Assembly (NCBI GenBank): GCA_035524495.1
Contig: DATKOR010000025.1
Span: forward strand, 1 to 64,000
DNA from: CAIKZZ01 sp035524495
GTDB lineage: Bacteria; Pseudomonadota; Gammaproteobacteria; Steroidobacterales; Steroidobacteraceae
Direction of reading: 5' to 3'
Length of the DNA stretch: 64,000 nucleotides
The position numbers were made by a program, and so were the translations under genes. Shown in pieces: positions 1-8,320 of this stretch (positions are counted from its first letter, which is position 1; the number at the start of each line of letters is the position of its first letter). Under the pieces are notes generated by a model. The model saw only the letters and a list, made by a program, of their open reading frames with translations. It did no database searches and had not been told where the DNA came from.

Positions 1-876
<876 letters not shown>

Positions 877-883
877 GCGCGGC

Positions 884-904
884 CCCGGGCGCGTCGCGCC
901 CGGG
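884..904. terminator. GC hairpin between convergent rpoD and azlD
   Basis: A perfect inverted repeat, CCCGGGCGCG-T-CGCGCCCGGG, starts 7 bases after the rpoD stop and ends just before the azlD stop on the other strand. Folded with a 5-nt loop it has an 8-bp all-GC stem. There is no T tract on either side, so it may be a bidirectional pause or 3'-end stabiliser and not a classic intrinsic terminator. Confidence 0.5.
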
Positions 905-906
905 CG

Positions 907-1233
907 CTATGCGTAGAGCCGAAGCAGCGTGAACGCGGCGAGCCCGACCGCGATCGTCCACAGCATGCTGCGCGTCAGCCCCATGACCACCGAGGCGACC
1001 AGCGCCGCCCACAGGCGCTGATTGCCGAGCGCGAGCTCGGGCCGGCCGCCGACCAGCAGGAGCGCCGGCGCGATGATCGCCGCGAGCGCGACCGCGGGCG
1101 CGTGCTTGAGCGCGCGCTCGGCGACCGGCGGCAACCTCAGGCGCTCGCCGAGCACGAGGAAGCTGCAGCGGGTCACGACGCCGGTGAGCCCGATGCCGAC
1201 GATCGCGAGCCAGAGCCTCAACGTCGCGTTCAT
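907..1233 (-). CDS. azlD: AzlD family branched-chain amino acid exporter subunit
   Basis: Small hydrophobic protein of 108 residues with about four membrane helices (LWLAIVGIGLTGVVTRCSFL near the N-terminus, then ALAAIIAPALLLVGG and a C-terminal pair). The length and the early T-R-x-x-F/L pattern fit AzlD, the small partner of AzlC in branched-chain amino acid efflux at the inner membrane. Its ATG overlaps the stop of the upstream azlC gene by four bases (ATGA), which implies translational coupling and a two-subunit complex. The family call rests on size, hydropathy and the azlC neighbour. Confidence 0.88.
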   Translation of the reverse strand: MNATLRLWLAIVGIGLTGVVTRCSFLVLGERLRLPPVAERALKHAPAVALAAIIAPALLLVGGRPELALGNQRLWAALVASVVMGLTRSMLWTIAVGLAAFTLLRLYA

Positions 1234-1943
1234 TTCGCCTCCGGCGCGCGGCGGTCGGCAAGCACCGCGACCGTGAGCCCGGCGAGGATTGCCGCCACGA
1301 GTCCCAGCCGGAACGGCCAGGCGTCGAGCGCGACCGCGAGCGCGGCGGCGACGACGCTCCCGGCGAGCGCCGGCCGGCTGGCGAGCGTCGGCACCCAGAG
1401 CGCGAGGAGCGCGAGCAGCCCCGCGAAGTCGAGCCCCCAGTCGCGCGGGATCGCCGCCGCGGCAAAGAGCCCGATCAGCGAGCCCGCGTGCCAGACGAGG
1501 AACATCGCGAAGCCGACGCCGATGAAGTACTGCATGCGCAGCTGCGCGTCGGGCCAGCGCGCCTCGTGGCGCATGTAGACGACGAAGCTGATGTCGCCGA
1601 TCAGGTAGCCGATCTTGAGGCGCTCCTTGAGCGGCAGCGCGCGAAACGCCGGCGCGACCGCGGCGCTGTAGATCACGAAGCGCAGGTTCACCATCAGCGC
1701 CGTCAGCACCGAGACCGCGACCGGCGCGCCGGCGACGAGCAGCGGCAGCGCCGCGAGCTGCGCCGAGCCCGCGTAGGCGATCAGCGAGAGCCCGACCGCG
1801 TCCGAGAGCGCGAGCCCCGACTGCGCCATTGCGACGCCGGTCACGATGCCCCAGGTCGCGACCGCGGGCGCGACCGGCGTCATGTCGCGCAGGCCCTTGC
1901 GGAATGCGTCCCGCGCCCGATCGCGCGGCGGCTCGACGCTCAC
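1230..1943 (-). CDS. azlC: AzlC family branched-chain amino acid permease
   Basis: Large subunit of an AzlCD-type exporter, 237 residues. It starts with a short charged cytoplasmic stretch (PPRDRARDAFRKGLRDM) followed by helices including TWGIVTGVAMAQSGLALSDA, and the family segment MVNLRFVIYSAAVAPAFRAL in the middle. The family exports leucine, isoleucine and valine analogues. It lies 10 bases downstream of the branched-chain aminotransferase gene on the same strand and overlaps azlD, so the three genes probably form one branched-chain amino acid operon. Confidence 0.9.
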   Translation of the reverse strand: MSVEPPRDRARDAFRKGLRDMTPVAPAVATWGIVTGVAMAQSGLALSDAVGLSLIAYAGSAQLAALPLLVAGAPVAVSVLTALMVNLRFVIYSAAVAPAFRALPLKERLKIGYLIGDISFVVYMRHEARWPDAQLRMQYFIGVGFAMFLVWHAGSLIGLFAAAAIPRDWGLDFAGLLALLALWVPTLASRPALAGSVVAAALAVALDAWPFRLGLVAAILAGLTVAVLADRRAPEAK

Positions 1944-1953
1944 GGCGGCGGGT

Positions 1954-3045
1954 TCAGCCGGCGCGCGCGGACGGCGCGGACTTGGGGATGGCGGCGACCG
2001 TGCGCGTCCAGCCGTACGGGTCGGGCGCGCGCCGCTCCTGGATCGCGAGCAGCGCCTCGCGAAGCTCGGCGGCGACGCCGTCGACGACGCGCGGCGCGTA
2101 CTCGCGCCCGTCGGGCTCGGCGAGCGCGCCGATCGGCGCGACGATCGCCGCGGTGCCGCAGGCGAACAGCTCGCTGCACGTCCCGCTCGCCATCTGCCCG
2201 AGCAGCTCGTCGAGCGCCATCTCGCGCTCGATGACCCGGTAGCCGCGGTCGCGCGCGAGCCGGATCAGCGAGTCGCGCGTGATGCCGGGCAGGATCGCGC
2301 CGTCGAGGAGCGGCGTGTGCAGCTCGCCGCCGACGACCGCGAACAGGTTCATGCCCGAGAGCTCCTGGATCAGCCGGTGCTCGTGCGCGTCGAGCCACAG
2401 CGCAATCGTGTAGCCGCGCGCGACCGCGGCGCTCGAGGCGCGCAGCGAGGCGGCGTAGTTCGCGGCGGCCTTCGCGTAGCCGACGCCGCCCGGCGCCGCG
2501 CGCACGTCGCGGCGCTCGATCGCGACCTTCAGCGCGCCGCTCGCGTACGCCTCGACCGGGTTCGCGATCACCATGAAGCGGAACGTCGTCGAGTTCCGGA
2601 GCAGGTAGCCGCTCTCGGTGCCGAACAGGAACGGCCGCAGGTAGAGCGCCTGCCCCGAGCGCGACGGGACGAAGGGCGCGAGCGTCCCGGCGACCGCATC
2701 GAGCGCCTCGAGGAACAGCGCCTCCGGCACCGCCGGCATCGACAGTCGCTCGGCCGAGCGCGCGAGCCGCCGGCAGTTGTCGAGCGGACGGAACAGGTTC
2801 GGCCAGTCCTGGCCGACGCGGTAGGCCTTCAGCCCCTCGAACACGAGCTCGGCGTACTGCAGCACGCGCGCGCCCGGCAGGACCTCGATCGGGCCGTACG
2901 GCAGCAGCGTGCCGCGGCCCCAGGATCCTTCGGCCCACTCGACGCTGTACATCACGGGCGCCGTCACGAGCCCGAAGCCGAGGCGCTCGGGAACCTTGAA
3001 CGCGGCGAGCGCGGCGGCGACGCCCGGGGCGGTGTCGTAGCTCAT
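1954..3045 (-). CDS. ilvE: Branched-chain-amino-acid aminotransferase
   Basis: PLP-dependent fold-type IV transaminase that interconverts Leu/Ile/Val and their 2-oxo acids in the cytoplasm; 363 residues, typical of the longer BCAT subgroup. The PLP lysine is K192 in GGVGYAKAAANYAASL. The substrate-side motifs YAELVFEGLKAYR (about 64-76), LYLRPFLFGTE (about 134-144) and ELFACGTAAIVAPIG near the C-terminus are all present. It is the first gene of the run with azlC and azlD. The gap to the upstream CMD-like gene is only 9 bases, so that gene may be cotranscribed. The start MSYD fits the family N-terminus. Confidence 0.94.
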   Translation of the reverse strand: MSYDTAPGVAAALAAFKVPERLGFGLVTAPVMYSVEWAEGSWGRGTLLPYGPIEVLPGARVLQYAELVFEGLKAYRVGQDWPNLFRPLDNCRRLARSAERLSMPAVPEALFLEALDAVAGTLAPFVPSRSGQALYLRPFLFGTESGYLLRNSTTFRFMVIANPVEAYASGALKVAIERRDVRAAPGGVGYAKAAANYAASLRASSAAVARGYTIALWLDAHEHRLIQELSGMNLFAVVGGELHTPLLDGAILPGITRDSLIRLARDRGYRVIEREMALDELLGQMASGTCSELFACGTAAIVAPIGALAEPDGREYAPRVVDGVAAELREALLAIQERRAPDPYGWTRTVAAIPKSAPSARAG

Positions 3046-3054
3046 GGCCGCCGC

Positions 3055-3447
3055 TCAGAGGAACTGCGCGTCGACCGGCACGTCGAGCGCGGTGACCAGG
3101 CGATTGGTCTCGTTGGCGAGGCCGACGATCGCGAGGAGCTCCGAGTACTGCGCCTCGCTCATCCCCTTGTTGCGCGCCGCGGCGCCGTGCGAGGCGATGC
3201 AGTAGCGGCAGCCGTTGGAGGCGCTGACCGCGACGTACAGCAGCTCCTTGGTGAGCGGGTCGAGCGCGCCCGGGCCCATGACCTCCTTGATGTTGCCCCA
3301 CAGCCGCCTCAGCGTCGGCGGGTCGTGCGCGAGCACCTTCCAGAAATTGTTGACCCAGTCGGTGCGGCGCGTCGCCATGATGTCGTCGTAGACGGCGCGC
3401 ACCTCCGGCGAGGCGTCCTGGTACTCGATCGGCAAGCGTGCGGTCAT
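3055..3447 (-). CDS. Carboxymuconolactone decarboxylase / AhpD-like protein
   Basis: All-helical 130-residue protein of the CMD superfamily. It contains the AhpD-type redox motif C80-R-Y-C83 followed by H87 (NGCRYCIASH), which in relatives is a peroxidase or disulfide-reductase active site. The preceding LDPLTKELLYVAVSASN matches the helix before this motif in the family. The substrate is unknown. It lies immediately upstream of ilvE on the same strand (9-bp gap) and could be the first gene of that operon. Confidence 0.85.
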   Translation of the reverse strand: MTARLPIEYQDASPEVRAVYDDIMATRRTDWVNNFWKVLAHDPPTLRRLWGNIKEVMGPGALDPLTKELLYVAVSASNGCRYCIASHGAAARNKGMSEAQYSELLAIVGLANETNRLVTALDVPVDAQFL

Positions 3448-3569
3448 CGTTCGGCCTCGGTCAGGCGCGCGCGGGAAGCGTCGGGAGGTGGGGCGTGAGC
3501 GCCGGCGGTCGCCGCGCGATCCGTCGCTGCGCCTCGGCGCGATTCTACCTCAAGCGCGCCGCGACGAGG

Positions 3570-4295
3570 TCAGCGCGCCGTCGGCGCGGGCGGGCCCTCG
3601 GCGTCCGCGGCCGCGATTTCCGCGGCACTCGCACGCCGGTACTCTGAGTGCACCTTCAGCGACTTGACGCCGGCCGCCGAGAACTCGACGAGGACGTCGA
3701 GACGGTCGTCGGCGTGGCGGCGGTAGTGCTCGACGACCTTCAGGCGCGAGCCGTCGTCGCTCTCGACGTCGAACTCGTCGCGCACCCACCCCGCATGGAC
3801 CTTGCGCGAGCCGTAGCGGTCCGTGACGCTGCGCGGCTCCTCGTCGCCGGGCTCGAACTCGCGGCGCCGGGCGTCGGACCCGAGCGCGACGCGCGTGCTC
3901 TGCTGCTGCAGCTCGATCTTCGCCGGCGGCATCGCGAACGCCGACACGAAGTCGATCGGCCGCACGCGGCCCCACGAGGGCGCCGAGTCGATCGGCTGCT
4001 GCGCGGCCTGGGACTGCTCGTTGCGCTGCCGCTGCTGGCGGCGCGTGCCGGTGTCGGTGCGCGCCGGCGGCGCGGGCGGCGGCGGCATCGACGGCCGCGC
4101 CGCGCGCTTCGGAAGCGCCGCGGCGATCAGCGCCGTTGCATCGTCGCTCGCGGCCGGGTCGAGCACCCAGTGCCCGCTGAGGTCGACGGCGGGCTGCGGC
4201 GCCTGAGCGTAGTGCGTCGAGGCGCAGCCGGCGGCGAGGAGCGCCGACGCGATCAGGGCGTTCCGACCGATCGCGTCGCGTCCTCGTCGTCTCAC
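3570..4295 (-). CDS. Uncharacterised lipoprotein, third gene of an envelope operon
   Basis: Not recognised as a named family. I place the start at a GTG (4295) that overlaps the upstream stop as GTGA; the longer upstream reading is a frame shadow. This gives 241 residues with a lipoprotein signal (LIASALLAAGC, lipidated Cys about 24) and hence a probable outer-membrane or periplasmic location. After GHWVLDPAASDD there is a Pro/Arg/Gln-rich linker (about residues 65-110), then a mixed beta-like domain with DRYGSRKVHAGWVRDEFDVE. The C-terminus is AEGPPAPTAR. It is tightly linked to the two genes upstream at 4292-4972 and 4988-5551. Confidence 0.72.
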   Translation of the reverse strand: MRRRGRDAIGRNALIASALLAAGCASTHYAQAPQPAVDLSGHWVLDPAASDDATALIAAALPKRAARPSMPPPPAPPARTDTGTRRQQRQRNEQSQAAQQPIDSAPSWGRVRPIDFVSAFAMPPAKIELQQQSTRVALGSDARRREFEPGDEEPRSVTDRYGSRKVHAGWVRDEFDVESDDGSRLKVVEHYRRHADDRLDVLVEFSAAGVKSLKVHSEYRRASAAEIAAADAEGPPAPTAR

Positions 4296-4972
4296 TTGAC
4301 GCTGTAGCCCCGACCCTCGAGGCAGGCCGTCATCGCGCGGAAGTACTCGCCCCGCTTGGCGCGCGCCTCGCCCGTGCCGACGCCGCCTTCGACACGCGTC
4401 GGATCGAAGCCGGTCTGGTCGGCCGCCCAGCGGTGGCACTCGTAGCGATCGCGCGCCTGCTGCTCGGGGCCCTGACCGCTGCGCGGATACATGAACACGT
4501 CCTCCGGCGGCGGCGGTTCGGTCGCCGCCGCCTCAGCGGGCGGCTCGACCACCTCGTAACCCCGTTCCGCGTCGCGCCACACGTAGTATGCGTCATTCGC
4601 ATAGTAGTACGGCACGCCGCCGAACCACACGGTCGTGTAGAACTCCGGCAGGAACGGCACGAACACGCCGAGCGGCGGCCCGACGACGACCCACCGCGGG
4701 CCGCGCGCCGCCCACCACACGCCGCCGCCGTACCAGTAGCGGCCGCCGTAGTGATTGACCGCGACGGCCCCGCGCGGCAGTTCGCGGGCCGCATAGCCCC
4801 GGGCCGGGTAGTACTGGTTGTGCTGGTAACGGCCGTCGAAGTGCGAGTAGCCGGGGTGCGCGACCGGCCCCGGGTGCCCGCCGCCGCCGTGCTCGCCGTC
4901 GCGCGCGAGCGCGGGGAGCGCCAGCGCCGCGAGCACGAGACCGAGCGCGATCCGCTTCGTTGTCGTCAACAT
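4292..4972 (-). CDS. Exported Tyr/Gly-rich protein (DUF6515-like) with repeated C-terminal module
   Basis: Start chosen at the ATG (4972) preceded by GAGAGGGAAC; an in-frame ATG 15 bases upstream would spoil the signal peptide. The 226-residue product has a signal peptide ending ALPALA-RDG, a Gly/His/Tyr-rich stretch and a segment (RGPRWVVVGPPLG, then VWFGGVPYYYANDAYYVW) resembling the DUF6515 periplasmic family. The C-terminal part contains YPRSGQGPEQQARDRYECH-WAADQTGFDPT and ends MTACLEGRGYSVK. Close copies of both modules occur in the upstream neighbour. Function unknown, probably periplasmic or envelope-associated. Confidence 0.78.
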   Translation of the reverse strand: MLTTTKRIALGLVLAALALPALARDGEHGGGGHPGPVAHPGYSHFDGRYQHNQYYPARGYAARELPRGAVAVNHYGGRYWYGGGVWWAARGPRWVVVGPPLGVFVPFLPEFYTTVWFGGVPYYYANDAYYVWRDAERGYEVVEPPAEAAATEPPPPEDVFMYPRSGQGPEQQARDRYECHRWAADQTGFDPTRVEGGVGTGEARAKRGEYFRAMTACLEGRGYSVK

Positions 4973-4987
4973 GTTCCCTCTCCTCAC

Positions 4988-5551
4988 TCAGCGCACCGAG
5001 TAGCCGCGGCCCTCGAGGCACGCGGTGATGGCGCGGCGGTAGGCGCCGGCGCGCTCTTCCTGGCCGATGGGACGGGAGCGCTCGATCGCGCGGTCCTCGG
5101 CCTCGTGCGCCGCCTGCGTCTGCGACGCCTCGGCGGCACCGCCGACCGCGGCGCCGGCGATCGCGCCCACCGCGGCACCGGCGCCGGTGTCGCGCGGACC
5201 CGCGATGATCGCGCCGAGCACCGCACCGGTGATCGCGCCGGCCGCGACACCCGAGCCCGGAGGCGGCGGCGGCGGACTGTGGATCACGACGCGCTGGTGC
5301 GGCGGGACGCCCGGAATGCTCGGGTCGAAGCCCGTCTGCTTGACCGCCCAGTTATGGCACTCGTAGCGGTCGCGGTCGAGCTGCTCGGGCGTCTGGCCCT
5401 TCGACGGATAGGCGATGACCTCGGTCACCTGCTCCGGCGCCGGTGCCGGCACGCGCTCCACCGTGCGATAGGGACGCGGCGGCGGCGCCTCGACGCAGCC
5501 GGCGAGGAACGCACCGGCGGCCAGCAGCGGGACGAGAAACAATGCACGCAT
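4988..5551 (-). CDS. Glycine-zipper lipoprotein, first gene of the envelope operon
   Basis: Start at the ATG following GGAGAGTTCAC. The 187-residue product begins with a lipoprotein signal (LLAAGAFLAGC, Cys 19). After YPSKGQTPEQLDRDRYECH-WAVKQTGFDPS and a Pro-rich linker comes a glycine-zipper segment (GAITGAVLGAIIAG ... GAAVGAIAGAAVGGAAE) typical of outer-membrane glycine-zipper proteins that insert into or pack on membranes. It ends ITACLEGRGYSVR. The first and last modules match those of the next gene, 15 bases downstream, so the pair arose by duplication or module exchange. The role is unknown; envelope stress or cell-surface structure is plausible. Confidence 0.8.
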   Translation of the reverse strand: MRALFLVPLLAAGAFLAGCVEAPPPRPYRTVERVPAPAPEQVTEVIAYPSKGQTPEQLDRDRYECHNWAVKQTGFDPSIPGVPPHQRVVIHSPPPPPPGSGVAAGAITGAVLGAIIAGPRDTGAGAAVGAIAGAAVGGAAEASQTQAAHEAEDRAIERSRPIGQEERAGAYRRAITACLEGRGYSVR

Positions 5552-5890
5552 GTGAACTCTCCGAAACAACGGCCACAACCGGTTAACGCTCGGAACGGCG
5601 CTTCGCTGACGCGCCGACCGCAGGGACATCACGTTTCGTTGCGGCGGTTCGTGTGATTCCCCACCAGCTTCAGATGCGGCCCGTGCGCCCGAGTTCAGGC
5701 ATTTTGCCTATCTTGACGCGGCCCCGCCGCTTCCGCGACCGCGGGCCCGCGTGCTCGCCGGGGCGCACGAATTTGCGAACCACGTCATAGATCCGCGCTC
5801 GGGTCCGACGCGCATTCGACTGCGTCAACTGCGTATGGTGCGCGACCGTCTAGAGTCGCCGGTACCTGCGCTCGGCAGGGGAAGGATGAC
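5552..5890. other. Divergent intergenic region
   Basis: 339 bases between the divergent lipoprotein gene and the subtilase. It must hold the promoters for both. I see no convincing paired -35/-10 boxes, RNA gene or repeat. The right end carries GGGGAAGGATGAC, which serves as the ribosome binding site of the subtilase. Confidence 0.5.
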
Positions 5891-8185
5891 ATGCCGCGAC
5901 CGGTGCCCACGCTGATCCTCTGCCTGCTCGCGTGCAGCGCCTCGGCCGCCCCCGAGCATAATCCGCTCGTGCCGCCGAGCGCCGCGGCGCCCGTCTCGCA
6001 CCTGATCGTCAAGGTCCGCGCGACGCCCGCCGGCGCCGCGACACCGGCCGCCCTCGCCGCGCTCGGCGCGCGCCGCGGCGTCCTGATCGCGCACTCGCAC
6101 AGCATCACGAACGAGCTCGCGGTCGTCTCGCTGCTGCGCGCGCTCGAGGGCGAGGAGCTCGCGACGACGGTCGCCGCGCTCGGCGCCGACGCCAGCGTCG
6201 AGTACGTCGCGCCCGACCGGCGCAAGCACGCGCACGGGCTCGGTCCCGACGACCCGCTCTACCTCGGCACGCCCGGCCTCGCCGGGCAGACCGGGCAGTG
6301 GTACCTGCAGGCGCCGCAGGCGACACCGGCGGGCACCACGACCGCGGCGATCGATGCGGCGGACGCGTGGACGACGACGACCGGCTCGAACGCCGTCGTC
6401 GTCGCGGTGCTCGACACCGGCGTGCGCCTCGAGCACCCGGACCTCGGCCGCGCCGGCGCGGGCGGGCGACTGCTGCCCGGCTACGACTTCGTCGGCTGCG
6501 ACGGCGGCAGCGGCAACAACTGTCCCGCCGGCAGCACGTATCTCGCCGCCAACGACGGCGACGGCTGGGATCCGGATCCCTCCGATCCCGGCGACTGGGT
6601 CAACTCGAGCGACGTCAAGAACGCGCTCTTTGCGACCTGCACCGTCGAGGGCAGCTCCTGGCACGGCACGCGGACCGCGGGCCTGCTCGGCGCCGCGACC
6701 AACAACGGCACCGGGATTGCGGCGATCACCTGGGCGCCGTGGCTCGTGCCGGTGCGCGTGCTCGGCAAGTGTGGCGGCTACGACTCCGACATCATCGCGG
6801 GCCTGCTGTGGGCCGCGGGCGTTGCGGTCGCCGGCGCGCCGGCGAACCCGTATCCGGCGCGCGTAATCAACCTGAGCCTCGGCAGCCCGAACGCGTGCTC
6901 CGCCGCCTACCAGGACGCGATCCGCCAGGTGGTGCTGAAGGGTGCGCTGGTCGTCGTTTCGGCCGGCAACGAAGGCGGGCCGGTCGACGAGCCCGCGAAC
7001 TGCCCTGGCGCGGTCGGCGTCGTCGGCGTGCGCCACGTCGGCACCAAGGTCGGCTACTCGAGCCTCGGGTCCGCGGCCGCGCTCGCGGCGCCCGCCGGCA
7101 ACTGCGTGAACGGCCCGGGCCAGCCGTGCCTCTTCTCGATCGACACGACGACCAATCTCGGCGCCACGACGCCGGGCACGAACGCCTACACCGACCAGGT
7201 GAACACCAACCTCGGCACCAGCTTCTCGGCGCCGATGGTCAGCGGCATCGCGGCGCTGATGCTCGGCGTCAACGGCAACCTGACGCCCGCGGCGCTCGCG
7301 ACGCGCCTGCGCAACGCCGCGCGCGCCTTCCCGGTCCTCAACGACACGACCCAGGTGCCGCCGGTGCCGCTGCCGAGCTGCCAGACGCCCGCGAGCTTCA
7401 ACGACACCTCGCAGGCGATCGAGTGCAACTGCACGACGATCACCTGCGGCGCGGGACTCGCCGATGCGCCGGGTGCGGTCCGCGAGGCGCTGCGGCCGAT
7501 CGCGGCGCTCGCGGTGCCGGCCATCGTCATGCCGGGCCAGACGGTGACGCTCGGCGCCGGCGGCAGCGCCGCGGCCTGCGGCCGCAGCGTCACGGGCTAC
7601 GCGTGGTCGATCCTCGTCGACGGTTCGGGCGGCGGCGCGGCGTTGAGCGCCACGAGCGGCACGACGACCTCGCTCGCCGCCCCGGCGAGCGGCACGATCA
7701 CGGTGGCGCTCGTCGTGACGGACGACCAGGGGCTCACCGACAGCGCGACCGTCGTCCTCGCCCCGACCAGCGCGCAGACGAGCGCGCCGGCGAGCGCGGG
7801 CGCGAGCGCCTGCCTGGCAGGGGTCCCGGCGCCGGCGCCGACGGTTGCGATCTCCGTCGCGCCCTCGACGGTCACGGTCGGCGCGAGCGCGACGCTGACC
7901 TGGAGCTCCGAGAGCGCGACCGGCTGCACCGCGAGCGGCGCGTGGAGCGGTACCGAGGCAGCGGGCGGCTCGCTGACGGTGACGCCGACCGTCGCGGGCG
8001 CGCTCTCCTATTCGATCGCCTGCACCGGCAGCGGCGGCACGACGAACGCCGAGGCGACGCTGATGGTCAACGGCATCGCGAACCCGGGCGGCGGTGGCGG
8101 CGGTGGCGGCGCCTTTGATCTGCTGACGCTTGCGGCGCTCGCGCTGTCGCGCGCCCTGCGACGCCCGGCGGCGCGCGCCGGCTGA
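5891..8185 (+). CDS. Secreted S8 (subtilisin-like) serine protease with GlyGly-CTERM tail
   Basis: 764-residue exported endopeptidase. A signal peptide (LILCLLACSASA) and a propeptide-like region (to about 110) precede the catalytic domain. The triad is complete: Asp in VVVAVLDTGVRLEHPDL (about 175), His in GSSWHGTRTAGLLG (about 258), and Ser in GTSFSAPMVSGIAALML (about 443). Two Ig/PKD-like segments follow (roughly 545-625 and 650-725). The C-terminus is a run of eight glycines, a hydrophobic segment (FDLLTLAALALSRAL) and a basic end, which is the GlyGly-CTERM signal recognised by rhombosortase. Such proteins are typically exported by type II secretion and trimmed at the glycine run. Confidence 0.93.
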   Translation: MPRPVPTLILCLLACSASAAPEHNPLVPPSAAAPVSHLIVKVRATPAGAATPAALAALGARRGVLIAHSHSITNELAVVSLLRALEGEELATTVAALGADASVEYVAPDRRKHAHGLGPDDPLYLGTPGLAGQTGQWYLQAPQATPAGTTTAAIDAADAWTTTTGSNAVVVAVLDTGVRLEHPDLGRAGAGGRLLPGYDFVGCDGGSGNNCPAGSTYLAANDGDGWDPDPSDPGDWVNSSDVKNALFATCTVEGSSWHGTRTAGLLGAATNNGTGIAAITWAPWLVPVRVLGKCGGYDSDIIAGLLWAAGVAVAGAPANPYPARVINLSLGSPNACSAAYQDAIRQVVLKGALVVVSAGNEGGPVDEPANCPGAVGVVGVRHVGTKVGYSSLGSAAALAAPAGNCVNGPGQPCLFSIDTTTNLGATTPGTNAYTDQVNTNLGTSFSAPMVSGIAALMLGVNGNLTPAALATRLRNAARAFPVLNDTTQVPPVPLPSCQTPASFNDTSQAIECNCTTITCGAGLADAPGAVREALRPIAALAVPAIVMPGQTVTLGAGGSAAACGRSVTGYAWSILVDGSGGGAALSATSGTTTSLAAPASGTITVALVVTDDQGLTDSATVVLAPTSAQTSAPASAGASACLAGVPAPAPTVAISVAPSTVTVGASATLTWSSESATGCTASGAWSGTEAAGGSLTVTPTVAGALSYSIACTGSGGTTNAEATLMVNGIANPGGGGGGGGAFDLLTLAALALSRALRRPAARAG

Positions 8186-8320
8186 GGCGCGCCGCGGCGC
8201 CCGGCTTGAGCCGGCGACGCCCCGCTGCTTCTCGCCACCGCCCGCTACACTGGGGGCCCGATCCGAGGTCCCCGATGCCGACCCCGCCCCTTCCGCCGCC
8301 CGAGCCGTGCCGGGCGTCCG

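Noticed and set aside
4295..4439. N-terminal extension of the lipoprotein gene ending at 3570
   Set aside because: It overlaps the upstream gene out of frame; the GTG at 4295 gives a proper lipoprotein signal and a GTGA overlap.
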